A stretch of DNA of 64,000 bases from contig NZ_CP061718.1 in the NCBI RefSeq assembly GCF_014764365.1, positions 124,001 to 188,000 of the forward strand, given 5' to 3'. The notes beneath the pieces were generated by a model. It worked only from the letters and a program-made list of their open reading frames with translations. It made no database searches and was not told the DNA's origin. A program made the translations under genes and the position numbers. The DNA comes from Roseococcus microcysteis (GTDB lineage Bacteria; Pseudomonadota; Alphaproteobacteria; Acetobacterales; Acetobacteraceae). The first letter of the stretch is position 1; each line of letters begins with the position of its first letter. This document shows positions 7,750 through 17,965 of this stretch, in pieces.

Positions 7750-8588
7750 GCCTGGTCTGCCGCCCCCTGCGCGCCCAGGAGATCGCGACCGCCGTGGACT
7801 GGGCGGCGGCCGAGGGCTGGAATCCAGGCCTGGCCGACGCCCAGGCCTTCGCCGCCGCCGACCCGGAGGGCTTCTGGGGCGCCGAGCGCAACGGCCAGTT
7901 GCTGGCCTGCATCTCCGCCACCCGCACGGGCGAGGCGTTCGGCTTCATCGGCTTCTACATCGCCCGGCCGGAGGTGCGCGGGCAGGGGGTGGGCATCGCG
8001 CTGTGGCGCGCGGCCATGGCGCGGCTCGCGGGGCGCTGCGTGGGGCTGGATGGGGTGGTGGCGCAGCAGGCGAACTACCGGCGTTCGGGCTTCGAACTCG
8101 CCTGGAACAACGCGCGCTACCAGGCGGACGCGCCGCGCATCCCGGATGCGGCGCCGGCCGACATCCGCGACGCCACGGCCATCCCCTTCGCGCAGCTCCT
8201 CGCCTTCGACGCCCAGGCCTTCGGCCTGCCACGCCCCGACTTCCTCCGCGCCTGGATCACGGCCCCCGGCCATCGCGCCAGGGTGCTGATGGAGGCGGGC
8301 GAGGTGGCGGGCTTTGCCGTGCTGCGGCCATGCCGCGAGGGATCGAAGCTCGCCCCCCTCTTCGCGCGGGATGCGGGGGTGGCGCGGGCCCTCATCGCCG
8401 ATGCCGCGCCGCACCGCGCCCCCGGCCCGCTGATCCTCGACCTGCCGGAGCCCCATGCCGAGGCGGTGGCGCTGGCGCGGTCCATGGGCATGGAAAAGGG
8501 GTTCGAGACGGCGCGCATGTACACCGGCGCCCCGCCGCCCATGCGGCGCGACTGGATCTTCGGGCTGACCAGCTTCGAACTGGGTTAG
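7746..8588 (+). CDS. GNAT-family N-acetyltransferase (tandem type)
   Basis: A 280-residue acetyltransferase. The N-terminal GNAT fold includes LLACISATRTGEAFGFIGFYIARPEVRGQGVG, where RGQGVG is the acetyl-CoA pyrophosphate-binding loop. The second half (from about residue 140) looks like the extra C-terminal domain found in YitH-like double-domain GNATs. The open frame extends further upstream, but that part is only the shadow of the SDR gene; the TTG at 7746, overlapping the SDR stop by four bases, is the best start. The TAG stop merges with the first base of the 53-bp repeat that follows. The acceptor substrate is unknown. Confidence 0.75.
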   Translation: MSLVCRPLRAQEIATAVDWAAAEGWNPGLADAQAFAAADPEGFWGAERNGQLLACISATRTGEAFGFIGFYIARPEVRGQGVGIALWRAAMARLAGRCVGLDGVVAQQANYRRSGFELAWNNARYQADAPRIPDAAPADIRDATAIPFAQLLAFDAQAFGLPRPDFLRAWITAPGHRARVLMEAGEVAGFAVLRPCREGSKLAPLFARDAGVARALIADAAPHRAPGPLILDLPEPHAEAVALARSMGMEKGFETARMYTGAPPPMRRDWIFGLTSFELG

Positions 8589-8693
8589 CGTCCGATCGGC
8601 TTCGGCGGCATGCCGAAGCCGTGAATCGGCCGCTCGGTTAGCGTCCGATCGGCTTCGGCGGCATGCCGAAGCCGTGAAGCGGCCGCGCGATTA
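8588..8693. repeat. Hairpin repeat family 1a, two tandem 53-bp copies
   Basis: Two near-identical 53-base units (8588-8640 and 8641-8693) lie between converging genes. Each starts GCGTCCGATC and carries a perfect 10-bp stem, CGGCTTCGGC with GCCGAAGCCG, around a GGCAT loop, followed by GTGAATCGGCCGC. The flanks match the 52-bp repeat at 34351-34550, but the hairpin core differs. The left end overlaps the TAG stop of the GNAT gene and the right end contains the TAA stop of the lipocalin gene. This is REP/BIME-like. Confidence 0.9.
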
Positions 8694-9227
8694 ACGCGCC
8701 GCGCGAATGAGCGGCCCCAGGTCAAACCCCTCACGCCGCGCGATGGCGAGCGCGCGCTCCACCTCCGCCGCCTCCAACTCCGGCGTGCGCGACAGCAGCC
8801 AGAGCGACTGCCGCGAGGGCGCGCCCACCAGCGCCCAGCGATAGTCCGGGTGCAGCCCCAGCACCCAGTAGTCGCCGAAGAAGGGCCAGAAGAAGCTGAC
8901 GCGCAGCCGCGCGCCATCGCTGCCCTCGACCACATAGGCCTGGCCGCGCGCCTCGCGCCGCGGGCGGGCGGGGTCCAGGGCGTTCACGCAGGAATTCACC
9001 ACGCTGATGCGCCCCGGCCCGGCGGCGGCGTATTCGGCCGTCACCTCCTCGCAGCGCAGGGTGCGGCTGTCCTGGAAGCTCTGCGGCAGGCGCGCCACCT
9101 CGTGCCAGAGGCCGAGATAGCGGTCGAGATCCACCCGCTCCACCGTGGCCGGCGTCTCGGGGCCGGGGCGGGTGGCACCGCAGGCGGAGAGCGCCAGCAG
9201 GGCGACGAGAAACAGGGCGCGCGTCAT
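8691..9227 (-). CDS. blc: Lipocalin-family lipoprotein (Blc/ApoD-like)
   Basis: A 178-residue outer-membrane-type lipocalin. The N-terminus is a lipoprotein signal peptide with lipobox LSAC, so the mature protein begins at a lipidated Cys near residue 16. The lipocalin signature DLDRYLGLWHEVARLP (GxW motif region) follows, then the family segments YVVEGSDGARLRVSFFWPFFGDYWVLGL and SRQSLWLLSRTP. Bacterial lipocalins bind fatty acids or lysophospholipids and are linked to envelope stress. It starts at the ATG that overlaps the upstream deacetylase stop by four bases (ATGA), so the two are coupled. Its stop codon lies in the end of the 53-bp repeat. Confidence 0.92.
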   Translation of the reverse strand: MTRALFLVALLALSACGATRPGPETPATVERVDLDRYLGLWHEVARLPQSFQDSRTLRCEEVTAEYAAAGPGRISVVNSCVNALDPARPRREARGQAYVVEGSDGARLRVSFFWPFFGDYWVLGLHPDYRWALVGAPSRQSLWLLSRTPELEAAEVERALAIARREGFDLGPLIRAAR

Positions 9228-10111
9228 CGCAGGCTTCCTTCCGGCCAGGTCATGCAATGGTCGTAAATGGCGCCGGCGGTGGTGATCCACACCGCCTCGC
9301 GCTGCGCGGCAATGACGTTCAGCGCCCGTCGCAGCGCGCGCAGCCGGTAGGGCTGGCCCACGATATAGGGGTGCAGCGCGATGCCCATGACCTGCGGCAG
9401 CCCATCGCCCACCTGGCGCATACGCTCCGAGAAATCCTCGACGATCAGCTCCGCGAACTGCTCCGCCCCATCCTTGCGGCCCACGATGGAGGGGATGTCG
9501 TTCGCCTCCTGCGGGTAGGGGATGGCGAGCAGCCGCCCCGCCCGCGTGCGCATCCAGACCGGCTGGTCGTCCATGCACCAGTTCAGCGTGTAGCGGTATC
9601 CGGCCTCGGCCAGCAGATCGGGCGTGACCCGGCTTTCCGCGATCCAGGGCGAAAGCCAGCCGCGCGGGGGCGCGCCCTCATGCTGCGTGATGGCGGCGGT
9701 GCTCTCCGCGATCAGCGCGGCTTCCTCGGCCTCGGGCAGGACCGATTGCCGTTCGCTGTTGGTGCGGCCATGGCCCGCGATCTCGTCGCCCCGGGCGCGG
9801 TGCGCGGCCACCAGATCGGGCGCGTAGCCGTACATGGCGCTGTTCAGCAGCACGGTGGCGGGCAGGGACAACTCGTCGAGCATCTGCAGCAACCGCCAGG
9901 CGCCGACCCGGTTGCCATAGTCGCGCCAGGCGTAGTTCAGGATGTCGGGCTGCGGCCCGCCGGGGGCCAGTTCCGCGCCCAGCCCCTCGCCGAAGGCGAA
10001 ATGCTCCAGGTTGACGCCGAGATAGACGGCCAGCTTGCGCCCGCCGGGCCAGGATTCACGCGGGCGCTGGGCCCAGGGCAGGTAGTCGTAGCGGCCATGG
10101 CTGGGCAGCAT
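9224..10111 (-). CDS. Polysaccharide deacetylase family protein, PuuE allantoinase-like
   Basis: A 295-residue protein of carbohydrate esterase family 4 fold in the PuuE-like group, which includes cofactor-independent allantoinase and related amide hydrolases. Family features are the N-terminal GRYDYLPW, VNLEHFAFGEG, DYGNRVGAWR and NSAMYGYAP segments, the GHGRTNSER region, and HPYIVGQPYR near the C-terminus. Several classical metal ligands of CE4 enzymes are replaced, as is usual in PuuE-like members. It is the first gene of a minus-strand pair with the lipocalin and is divergent from cydD. Whether it acts on allantoin is uncertain; no other purine gene is in view. Confidence 0.8.
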   Translation of the reverse strand: MLPSHGRYDYLPWAQRPRESWPGGRKLAVYLGVNLEHFAFGEGLGAELAPGGPQPDILNYAWRDYGNRVGAWRLLQMLDELSLPATVLLNSAMYGYAPDLVAAHRARGDEIAGHGRTNSERQSVLPEAEEAALIAESTAAITQHEGAPPRGWLSPWIAESRVTPDLLAEAGYRYTLNWCMDDQPVWMRTRAGRLLAIPYPQEANDIPSIVGRKDGAEQFAELIVEDFSERMRQVGDGLPQVMGIALHPYIVGQPYRLRALRRALNVIAAQREAVWITTAGAIYDHCMTWPEGSLR

Positions 10112-10205
10112 CTCTGTTCCCCTTCATCTCCCGTTCATGTCGCAGCGGGAAGCAGGTGCCGCAAGACATGGCGCGTCGGGCGCGATTCCCTTAAGAACCG
10201 GAGGG

Positions 10206-11870
10206 ATGGAATCGCCTTCGAATGGCCGCGCGGCGTCGGCCTGGCTCATGCGGCAGGCGCGTGCCCAAAGGGGGCGCGTGGCGCTTCCGGTCGCGCTCGG
10301 CCTGGCCTCGACCCTCTGCTCGGTGGGCCTCGCCTTCCTGATCGCGCGCGTGCTGGCCACGCTGCTGGGCTTCGCGGCCGGCGGCTGGGAGGATCTGGGC
10401 CTGGCCGTGCTGCTGGTGCTGGCCATGGCGGGCCTCGGCATGGCGCAGGAGGCCGCGCAGAACCGCGCCGGCGAGGCCGCCCGCGCCCGGCTGCGCACGG
10501 CTCTCTTCGCCCGCCTGATGGAACTGGGCCCCGACGACAAGCGCGGCGTGGGCGAGAAGGCCGCCCTGCTGGTGGACCGCGTGGAGGCGCTGGACGGTTT
10601 CTTCGCCCGCTGGCTGCCCGCCGTGGCGCTCGCCGTCCTGGCGCCCGCCGCCATCATCCTGGTGGCCGCCTGGGCGGATTGGGTCACGGCGCTGGTGCTG
10701 CTGGTGATGGGGCTGCTGGTGCCCGTCGGCATGGCCATCACCGGCATCGGCGCCGCGCGCGAGAGCAAGCGGCAGATGGACGTGCTGGGCCGCCTTTCGG
10801 GCCGCTTCGTGGACCGGCTGCGGGGCCTGTCCACCCTGGTGCAGTTCAACCGCGCGGAGGATGAGGCGCGGCACCTTGGCCAGGTCGCCGAGGAATTCCG
10901 CACCCGCACCATGCGCGTGCTGCGCGTGGCCTTCCTGTCCACCACGGCGCTCGAACTGCTGGCGGCGGGCACCATCGCCTACCTCGCCTGGCGGCACGGG
11001 GCGCATCTGGGCGCGAACCACCCGGACCCGGTGGCGGCGCTGTTCTGCATCCTGCTGGTGCCGGCCTTCTTCCAGCCGCTGCGCAACTTCTCCCAGGCCT
11101 ATCACGAGGCCATGTCGGCGCGCGGTGCGGCGGCGGACCTCGCGCCGCTGCTGGACGCCCCGCCCGCCCAGGGCCTGCTGCTGGAATCCATGCCGCCGCG
11201 CGTGACGGTGGCTTTCACCGAGGTCGGCCTGCGCTATGAGGGCAACCCCAAGCCCGCGCTCGACCGCGTCACCTTCGCCGTCAGCCCCGGCGAGACGCTG
11301 CTGCTGGTGGGCCCCTCGGGCAGCGGCAAATCCTCGGTGCTGAAGCTGCTGATGGGCTTCGCGCGGCCGACCGCGGGCCGCATCGCGCTGAACGGGCAGG
11401 ACGCGACCCTGCTCAAGCCCGCCGAGCTGCGCCGCCTCTCCGCCTATGTCGGCCAGCGGGCGCATCTGTTCCAGGGCACGCTGCGGGAGAACATCGCGCT
11501 CGCCCGCCCGGACGCCACCGAGGCCGAGATCCTGCGCGCCGCCGAGGCCGCGCGCGTCATGGGTTTCGCCCGCCGCCTGCCGAAAGGCCTGGACACGGAG
11601 GTGGGCGAGGGGGGCTATGGCCTCTCCGGCGGGCAGCGGCAGCGGGTGGCGCTGGCCCGGGCCTTCCTGCGTGACGCCCCCCTCATCCTGCTGGACGAGC
11701 CCACCACGGCGCTCGACCCCGGCACCGAGGCCGAGGTGATGGAATCCATCGCCCGCCTCTGCGCCGGACGCACCGCCCTCATCGCCACCCATTCGGCGCA
11801 GCTGCGCGGGCTGTCGGGGCGGGTGCTGGAGCTGGGCGCGGGACGGATGGCGGTGTCCCATGTGGAGTGA
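10206..11870 (+). CDS. cydD: ABC exporter subunit CydD
   Basis: A 554-residue ABC half-transporter: a six-helix membrane domain (about residues 20-310) followed by a nucleotide-binding domain. The NBD shows Walker A GPSGSGKSS, signature LSGGQRQRVALA, Walker B LILLDEPTTALD and a switch His in ATHS. The sequence and its partner match CydD of the CydDC exporter, needed for cytochrome bd assembly and reported to handle thiols or heme across the inner membrane. The ATG at 10206 follows GGAGG closely; an in-frame ATG at 10137 is the alternative but would add an unlikely leader. It overlaps cydC by 11 bases. No cydAB genes are in the window. Confidence 0.88.
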   Translation: MESPSNGRAASAWLMRQARAQRGRVALPVALGLASTLCSVGLAFLIARVLATLLGFAAGGWEDLGLAVLLVLAMAGLGMAQEAAQNRAGEAARARLRTALFARLMELGPDDKRGVGEKAALLVDRVEALDGFFARWLPAVALAVLAPAAIILVAAWADWVTALVLLVMGLLVPVGMAITGIGAARESKRQMDVLGRLSGRFVDRLRGLSTLVQFNRAEDEARHLGQVAEEFRTRTMRVLRVAFLSTTALELLAAGTIAYLAWRHGAHLGANHPDPVAALFCILLVPAFFQPLRNFSQAYHEAMSARGAAADLAPLLDAPPAQGLLLESMPPRVTVAFTEVGLRYEGNPKPALDRVTFAVSPGETLLLVGPSGSGKSSVLKLLMGFARPTAGRIALNGQDATLLKPAELRRLSAYVGQRAHLFQGTLRENIALARPDATEAEILRAAEAARVMGFARRLPKGLDTEVGEGGYGLSGGQRQRVALARAFLRDAPLILLDEPTTALDPGTEAEVMESIARLCAGRTALIATHSAQLRGLSGRVLELGAGRMAVSHVE

Positions 11871-13505
11871 TCTGTGGCGCGTCGCGCGGCTGTGGCGCGC
11901 GCGCTGGCCGGCGCTGGTCGCGGGGCTCGCCATCGCCATGGTCTCGGCGCTGTCCGGCATCGCGCTGATGACCTTGGCGGGCAAGGGGGTGGCGGCGGGC
12001 GTGACCGGGGGCGGGCTGCTGGGCGTGGCGGCCCTGCTCTGGCTGCGCCCCTTCGTGCTGATCCGCCCCGCCGCCCGCTGGTGGGAACGCATGGCGAGCC
12101 ATGACGCGGCCTTCCGGGCGCTGGCCGACACCCGCGTCTGGTTCTTCCGGCGCCTCGCCGAACGCCGCCCGGGCGGCATCGGCATGGGTGGCTCGGGCGA
12201 CCTGCTGGGCCGGCTGATCGCGGATGTGGACGCGCTGGACCGCTTCTACCTGGGGGCGGTGGTGCCGGCGGCGGGGGCGCTGGCCGCCGTGCTGGCCATC
12301 GCGATCCTGCTGGGCGCCGAGCCCTGGCTGCTGGTGCTGATGGCCCTGCCGCTGCTGCTGGCCCTCATCCTGCCGCTGGCGCTCGCCCCCGCCGCCGCCC
12401 GCGCCGCCACCGAGGCCGCCGCCCGCCGCGGCGAGATGCGCGCCGCCGCCGTGGACCCGCTGGCCGGCCTCGAGGACACGCTGGCCGCCAATTCGGAGCC
12501 CGCCGCCGCCACCCGCCTCGCCCAGGCCGATGCGGCCATGATGCGCGCCCAGCGCCGCCTGGTGGCGCGCGGGGCCATGGCGGGCGCGCTGGGCCAGACG
12601 CTGACGCAGCTCGCCTTGCTGGGGGGCCTCGCCTGGGGGCTCTGGGCGGGCGAGGCGGGGGCGGCGCTGGCCGTGCTGGCGCTGTTCCTGGGCATCGCCG
12701 CCCTGGAGATGCTGGGGCTGATGCCCCGGGCGGGCGCGGCGCTGGCCACCGCCGGCGCCGGCGCGCGCCGCCTCTTCGAAACAACCGACACCGCGCCCCC
12801 GTGGCCGAACCCACCACCCCCGCCGCCATGCCCGAGGGCCGCGAACTGCGCTTCGAGGGCGTGCGCTTCGGCTGGCGCGCGGGCATGCCGCCCGTGCTGG
12901 ACGGGCTGGACCTCACGCTCCGCCCCGCCGAGCGGCTGGCCATCCTGGGCCCCTCCGGTGCCGGCAAGTCCAGCATCGCGGCGCTGCTGATGAAGTTCGC
13001 TTCCCCCCAGGGCGGGCGGATCACGCTGGGCGGGGCCGATATCGCGACCCTGGCGGCGCCCGAGCTGCGCGGCCGCATCGCCTATCTCGCGCAGGATGCG
13101 CGGCTGTTCGATGACAGCATCGCGAACAACCTCCGCATCGCCGCCCCCGGCGCGCCGGACGCGGCGCTGTGGCGGGCCTTGGCCAAGGCCGGCGTGGGCG
13201 AATTCGTGCGCGGCCTGCCGGAGGGGCTGGAGACGCTCTGCGGCGAGGGCGGCGCCCGCTTCTCGGGCGGCGAGGCGCGGCGCATCGCCCTCGCCCGCGC
13301 CCTGCTGCCGCCTGCCGACATCCTGATCCTGGACGAGCCCACCGCCGGCCTCGACGCCGAGGCCGCGCGTTCCTTCCTGGTGACGCTCGGCACGGCCTGC
13401 GAGGGGCGTTCCCTCCTGCTGCTCACGCATGAGTTGACCGGGGTGGAGCCGCTGGACCGTGTCCTGCGCCTGGCGGGGGGAAGGCTGTTACCAGCCGCTG
13501 GTTGA
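11860..13505 (+). CDS. cydC: ABC exporter subunit CydC (frameshifted)
   Basis: The partner half-transporter of CydD, about 548 residues if one base is restored. The first part (to about 12795) encodes a six-helix membrane domain ending ARRLFETTDTAP. The second part continues in another frame from about 12801 as AEPTTPAAMPEGRELRFEG and the NBD: Walker A GPSGAGKSS, signature FSGGEARRIALA and Walker B ILILDEPTAGLD. The break falls on the run of five Cs at 12796-12800; six Cs would join the frames. Either this is a sequencing error or the NBD is made from the GTG at 12801 as a separate chain. The NBD signature Q is replaced by E-A, which is within the CydC range. Confidence 0.85.
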
Positions 13506-13561
13506 CGCGGGCCCAGGGTTGCTGGACGGATAACCTTCCATCCCCCCCGGAGAGAATCGCC

Positions 13562-13972
13562 ATGCGCCGCCGCATGCTCCTGACCGCCGCCGCCCCCCTG
13601 ATCCTCGCGGGCTGCGAGAGCTTCAACAACCTCACCGGGCGGCGCCTGGAAGACGAGCCGGTGGACGTCGTCTTCTTCACCATTGACGGTGACACGCTGG
13701 ACGATGCCGGGCGCGCCGTGGTGCGCGGCGCGGCCCGCTCCGCCGCCCGCCACCCCTACGCGCGGGTGAACGTCTTCGGCTATGCCGGCCCCGCCGGCGG
13801 CGTCGCCTTCAACCGCGAGCTGTCGGACCGCCGCGCCCGCCATGTGGCGGATCTGCTGCGCGAATTCGGCGTGGCGGGGGACCGCATCTTCGTCGTGCCA
13901 CGCGGGCCCGTGCCCTTCGAGGCCGCGCCGATCGAGAGCCGCCGCGTCGAGATCCGCCTCGCCCGCCAATGA
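13562..13972 (+). CDS. OmpA-like lipoprotein
   Basis: A 136-residue lipoprotein. The signal peptide ends in the lipobox LAGC, so lipidation is expected at about residue 17. The rest is a short OmpA-like peptidoglycan-binding domain: [24 protein letters not shown], and the [14 protein letters not shown] helix, finishing with RRVEIRLA. Such proteins tether the outer membrane to peptidoglycan; the domain is shorter than in Pal and lacks a long linker. The ATG at 13562 has a GGAGAG Shine-Dalgarno. It lies just upstream of recQ with 13 bases between them; a functional link is not obvious. Confidence 0.82.
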   Translation: MRRRMLLTAAAPLILAGCESFNNLTGRRLEDEPVDVVFFTIDGDTLDDAGRAVVRGAARSAARHPYARVNVFGYAGPAGGVAFNRELSDRRARHVADLLREFGVAGDRIFVVPRGPVPFEAAPIESRRVEIRLARQ

Positions 13973-13985
13973 GGGCTCGCGGGTA

Positions 13986-15785
13986 ATGCCGCGCGACCCG
14001 GCGCAGGTTCTCCACGAGGTCTTCGGCCACCCCGGCTTCCGTGGCCGCCAGGCCGAGATCGTGGCGCATGTGATGGAAGGGGGCTCCGGCCTCGTCCTCA
14101 TGCCCACGGGCGGCGGCAAGTCGCTCTGCTTCCAGGTGCCGGCCCTGTGCCGGGACGGGCTGGCCGTCGTCGTCTCGCCGCTGATCGCGCTGATGGAGGA
14201 CCAGGTCGCCGCCCTGCGCCAGCAGGGGGTGGCGGCCGCCGCGCTGCATTCGGACCTGGACGAGCATGACCGCCGCGCGATCTGGCGCGGCGTCTTCGAC
14301 GGCACGCTGAAGCTGCTCTACGTCTCGCCCGAGCGGCTGGCGATGGACGGCATGATCGAGCGCCTGGCCGAACTGCCCATCGCGCTGTTTGCCGTGGACG
14401 AGGCGCATTGCATCAGCCAATGGGGCCATCACTTCCGGCCGGAATACCGGGCGCTCTCCTTCCTGCGCGACACCTTTCCGGGCGTGCCGCGCCTCGCGCT
14501 CACCGCCACCGCCGATGCGCGCACGGTGGAGGACATTCGCGGGCAGCTCGGCCTGCGGGAAGACCCCGTCTTCCGCGCCAGCTTCGACCGCCCGAACATC
14601 CACCTCGCCGCCGAGCCGCGTGAGCAGGAGCGGGCGCAGCTGCGCGCCTTCCTGCGCACCGCCATCCATGGCACGGGCGCGGGCATCGTCTATTGCGGCA
14701 CCCGCGCGCGCGCCGAGCAGACGGCCGACTGGCTGCGCGCCGATGGCCACGACGCCGCCGCCTACCATGCCGGCATGGACAGCACGGCCCGGCGCGACGC
14801 GCATCACCGCTTCGCGCGCGGCGACGCCGTCATCATGTGCGCGACCATCGCCTTCGGCATGGGGATAGACCGGCCCGATGTGCGCTTCGTGGCGCATCTG
14901 GCGCTGCCGCAGGGGCCGGAGGGCTGGTACCAGGAAATCGGCCGCGCCGGCCGCGACGGCATGCCCGCGCGCGCCCTGCTGCTCTACGGGCCGGGCGATA
15001 TCGCGCTGGCCCGCCACCGCATCCAGGAAAGCCCCGCGAGCGACGACCAGAAGCGCATCGAGCGCGCGCGGCTGGACGCCATGGTGGGCATCGCCGAGGC
15101 CGCCACCTGCCGCCGCCGCGTGCTGCTGCGCTGCTTCGGCGAGGATCTGTCGGAGGATTGCGGCAATTGCGACGTCTGCGCCGCCCCGCCGAAGCTGTCG
15201 GACGCCACGGTGGCCGCCCAGAAGCTGCTGAGCGCCGCCGTCCGCACAGGCGGCCGCTTCGGCCTCGGGCATCTCGTGGACGTGCTGCGCGGCCGGCTGA
15301 CGGACAAGGTGGCCCAGCACGGCCATGACCAGCTTCCCACCTTCGGCGTGGGCAGCGACCTGCCGGAGGGCACCTGGCGCGGCGTGGCGCGGCAATTGGT
15401 GGCTTCGGGTGCCCTGGATGTGCGCGTCGAGAATCATGGCGAGCTGGTCGCCACCGAGGCCGCCCGCCCCATCCTGCGCGGCGAGCAGCGGCTGATGCTG
15501 CGCGAGGCCCCCAACCTCGGCCCCCGCCACTCCCGCCCCCGCGCCGACCGCGCCCCGGTGGAGGAAGGGGACCCGCTCTTCGCCGCCCTGCGCGACTGGC
15601 GCAAATCCGAGGCCCGCGCCCAGGGCGTGCCGGCCTATGTCATCTTCCACGACGCGACGCTGGGCGAGATCGCGGCCCGGCGCCCCGGCAGCCTGTCCGA
15701 GCTGCGCGGCGTGCCCGGCGTGGGCGAAAGCAAGCTGGAACGCTATGGCGACGCGGTGCTGGAGGTGCTGGCGCGCGCCGATTGA
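13986..15785 (+). CDS. recQ: ATP-dependent DNA helicase RecQ
   Basis: A 599-residue 3'-to-5' DNA helicase of superfamily 2 that acts in recombination and replication-fork repair. Walker A is in [14 protein letters not shown] (about residue 40), motif II is [11 protein letters not shown], and motif VI is EIGRAGRDG. The RQC zinc ligands appear as the Cys in TCRRR and the three in EDCGNCDVC. The C-terminal HRDC domain covers about residues 525-599, including [19 protein letters not shown]. Length is normal for bacterial RecQ. The ATG at 13986 begins MPRDPAQVL, the expected N-terminus. The 3' end overlaps the convergent glycosyltransferase gene by 43 bases. Confidence 0.96.
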   Translation: MPRDPAQVLHEVFGHPGFRGRQAEIVAHVMEGGSGLVLMPTGGGKSLCFQVPALCRDGLAVVVSPLIALMEDQVAALRQQGVAAAALHSDLDEHDRRAIWRGVFDGTLKLLYVSPERLAMDGMIERLAELPIALFAVDEAHCISQWGHHFRPEYRALSFLRDTFPGVPRLALTATADARTVEDIRGQLGLREDPVFRASFDRPNIHLAAEPREQERAQLRAFLRTAIHGTGAGIVYCGTRARAEQTADWLRADGHDAAAYHAGMDSTARRDAHHRFARGDAVIMCATIAFGMGIDRPDVRFVAHLALPQGPEGWYQEIGRAGRDGMPARALLLYGPGDIALARHRIQESPASDDQKRIERARLDAMVGIAEAATCRRRVLLRCFGEDLSEDCGNCDVCAAPPKLSDATVAAQKLLSAAVRTGGRFGLGHLVDVLRGRLTDKVAQHGHDQLPTFGVGSDLPEGTWRGVARQLVASGALDVRVENHGELVATEAARPILRGEQRLMLREAPNLGPRHSRPRADRAPVEEGDPLFAALRDWRKSEARAQGVPAYVIFHDATLGEIAARRPGSLSELRGVPGVGESKLERYGDAVLEVLARAD

Positions 15786-17965
15786 AGGGCGGCGGCGCGT
15801 TCCGTCACTTCCGGGTGGCCGGGCGCGAGGCGGCAGGCCTGTTCGGCCAGCAGCGCCGCGGTCTCGGCCCGCCCCGCCACCGCCACCGCCTCGGCCAGGG
15901 CCAGCATGGCCTCGGCGCCATTGGGCGCGAATTGGGTGATCAGCATCTGCTCGCCCGAGAGGGGCAGGCCGCGCCCCCAGAACCCCTCGCGCCGCACCTG
16001 CATCCCCGCGAGATGCCGTTCGACGGCGAAGCGCAGCGCGGGGCGCAGCGCCTCGGGGGTTGCCTCCAGGGTGGGGCGCAGCGCGCGGGCATGGCTGCGA
16101 TAGAGGAAATCCGCGGCATGGGCGGCGGTCTGCGCGCCGTCCCAGATGCGGTAGCAGTAGAGAAGCTCGGGCAGGCATTCGACCTGCAGCCCGGCCAGCG
16201 ACGCGGCCTGGAGGAATTCCCAATCCTCGAAATAGGCGCGGTCGCGGGTAAAGCCGCCCATGCGGTCCCAGGCGTCGCGGCGCATGAACATGTTGGCGTC
16301 GCCCATCATGTTCGCATAGGCGCCGACCGCCGCCGCGGGGCCGATGGGCATCCACAGGCTGGGCTGGCGCGCGCGGGTGGCGGGGGGACGGCCGCCGCCG
16401 TGGAAGGGCTGGTTCTGGCAGGTCAGGACATCGGCGCCTGAATGCAGCGCGGCCGAGACGAAGGTCGCGACCTCCTCCGGCCAGGCGAAGTTGTCGTCAT
16501 CCATGAACAGCAGGAATTCGCCCTGCGAGGCGTCCACCGCGTGGTGGCGCGTGACGCCCTGCCAGGAATTCTCGGCATTGCGCAGCAGCTTCCAGCCCCG
16601 CGCGGCGAAGCGCGGGCGCAGCGCGTCCAGGAAGGCGAGGGTGGCGCGGGAGGTGCTGGCGTCATCCACCAGGATGAGCTCGATGGCCGGATGGGTCTGC
16701 GCCTCGATGGAGGCGATGGCGTCCGCCAGCGTCTCGTGCCGGTTGAAGGCGCCCATGCAGACCGAGACCAGCGGGGGCGCGTCGCGCCGCAGCGCGGGCG
16801 CGGCGGGCGGCGCCGCAAGCCCGCCCTGGAATTCGAGCCAGGCCTCGCGCGCGCCCTCGGCCGTCACGGCGGGGCGGCCGGGCGCCATGCCATCGGCCAG
16901 GGCGCGGCCCATGGCGGCGGCCAGCGCGCGGGGATTGCGCGGGTAGAGCAGCCGCGCATGGTCCTCGGCGGCCAGCAGCTCCGGGATGCCGCCCACCTCC
17001 GGCGCCAGCAGCGGGATCCCTGCGGCCAGGCACTCGATCACGGCATAGGGCGCGTTCTCCATCACGGAGGCGATGACGGCGAGGCGCCCTGGCCCCGACA
17101 GGTATTCCCGCGCGCCGGCCACGTCGCGGTCATTCACCACCTGCCAGGGGAAGGTCCAGCCGGCGGTGGCCTCTGCCAGCCAGGCCAGCGCGTGGCAGCC
17201 CTCCATCTGCGCGATCTTGCCCAGGAAGGTGACGCGCGCGGGGGGCGTGCCCGCTTCCTGGAGGCGCGAGACGGCCTCGCAGAAGAGGTCCAGGCCCTTG
17301 CGCGCCTCCAGCCGCCCGAAGAAGACCAGCTCCTCCACCGGACGCGGCGTGGCATCCGCGGGCGCGCGGGCGGGAAAGCCCTGCGGTAGCATGTTGGGCA
17401 GCACGCCGTGGCGCGGCGGCAGGCGCCAACCCATGCGCGCCACCTCGGCCAGCATGTAGCGCGAGGGGGCGATGACCACATCGGCGCCCTGCACGCTGCT
17501 GCGCTCCATCCAGTCGAGTTCCAGCTCCTCCAGATGGCGCAGGAAGGTGCCGGAATGGGCGAAGTGCCACAGGGTGGGGCTATGGACCTGGCAGACCAGC
17601 GCGGTGTCGGCGAGGCCGAGGCCGCAGCGCTTGGCCACCGTGAGCCAATGGCCGATGCCGCGCATCTCGTGGAAATGGATGGCGTCGAAGTGGCGGGACT
17701 TGATCCATTGCCAGGCGCCGTAGGCCTGTTCCTTCTCCTGCCCCGACAGGTGGAGGGGCACGAAATCAATGCCGCGCGCGGCGTAGTGCGCGCGCCAATG
17801 GGTCAGCGGCAGCGTCTCGGTATAGGCGGCGGGGTAGAGCACCGTGACCTCGTGCCCCGCGTCGCGGAAGGCCTCGGCGCAGGCCAGGAAGGCCGTGCCC
17901 ATGCCGCCGTTCCGCACGGGCCCCACGAAGTCGAAGGTCAGCAGGCAGATGCGCTGGCGCCTCAT
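15743..17965 (-). CDS. Bifunctional GT4-GT2 glycosyltransferase
   Basis: A 740-residue cytosolic protein with two glycosyltransferase domains. Residues 1 to about 385 form a GT-B (GT4-like) unit that begins [20 protein letters not shown] and has [14 protein letters not shown] and the nucleotide-sugar site [16 protein letters not shown]. From about residue 398 a GT-A (GT2) unit starts [17 protein letters not shown], with LILVDDAS and the metal-binding FMDDDN motif, then FEDWEFL. A short C-terminal tail follows. It probably builds an exported polysaccharide or glycan chain. It is the last gene of a five-gene overlapping operon, sharing ATGA with the DUF1499-methyltransferase gene. The 3' end runs 43 bases into recQ. 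Donor and acceptor sugars are unknown. Confidence 0.87.
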   Translation of the reverse strand: MRRQRICLLTFDFVGPVRNGGMGTAFLACAEAFRDAGHEVTVLYPAAYTETLPLTHWRAHYAARGIDFVPLHLSGQEKEQAYGAWQWIKSRHFDAIHFHEMRGIGHWLTVAKRCGLGLADTALVCQVHSPTLWHFAHSGTFLRHLEELELDWMERSSVQGADVVIAPSRYMLAEVARMGWRLPPRHGVLPNMLPQGFPARAPADATPRPVEELVFFGRLEARKGLDLFCEAVSRLQEAGTPPARVTFLGKIAQMEGCHALAWLAEATAGWTFPWQVVNDRDVAGAREYLSGPGRLAVIASVMENAPYAVIECLAAGIPLLAPEVGGIPELLAAEDHARLLYPRNPRALAAAMGRALADGMAPGRPAVTAEGAREAWLEFQGGLAAPPAAPALRRDAPPLVSVCMGAFNRHETLADAIASIEAQTHPAIELILVDDASTSRATLAFLDALRPRFAARGWKLLRNAENSWQGVTRHHAVDASQGEFLLFMDDDNFAWPEEVATFVSAALHSGADVLTCQNQPFHGGGRPPATRARQPSLWMPIGPAAAVGAYANMMGDANMFMRRDAWDRMGGFTRDRAYFEDWEFLQAASLAGLQVECLPELLYCYRIWDGAQTAAHAADFLYRSHARALRPTLEATPEALRPALRFAVERHLAGMQVRREGFWGRGLPLSGEQMLITQFAPNGAEAMLALAEAVAVAGRAETAALLAEQACRLAPGHPEVTERAAALQSARASTSSTASP

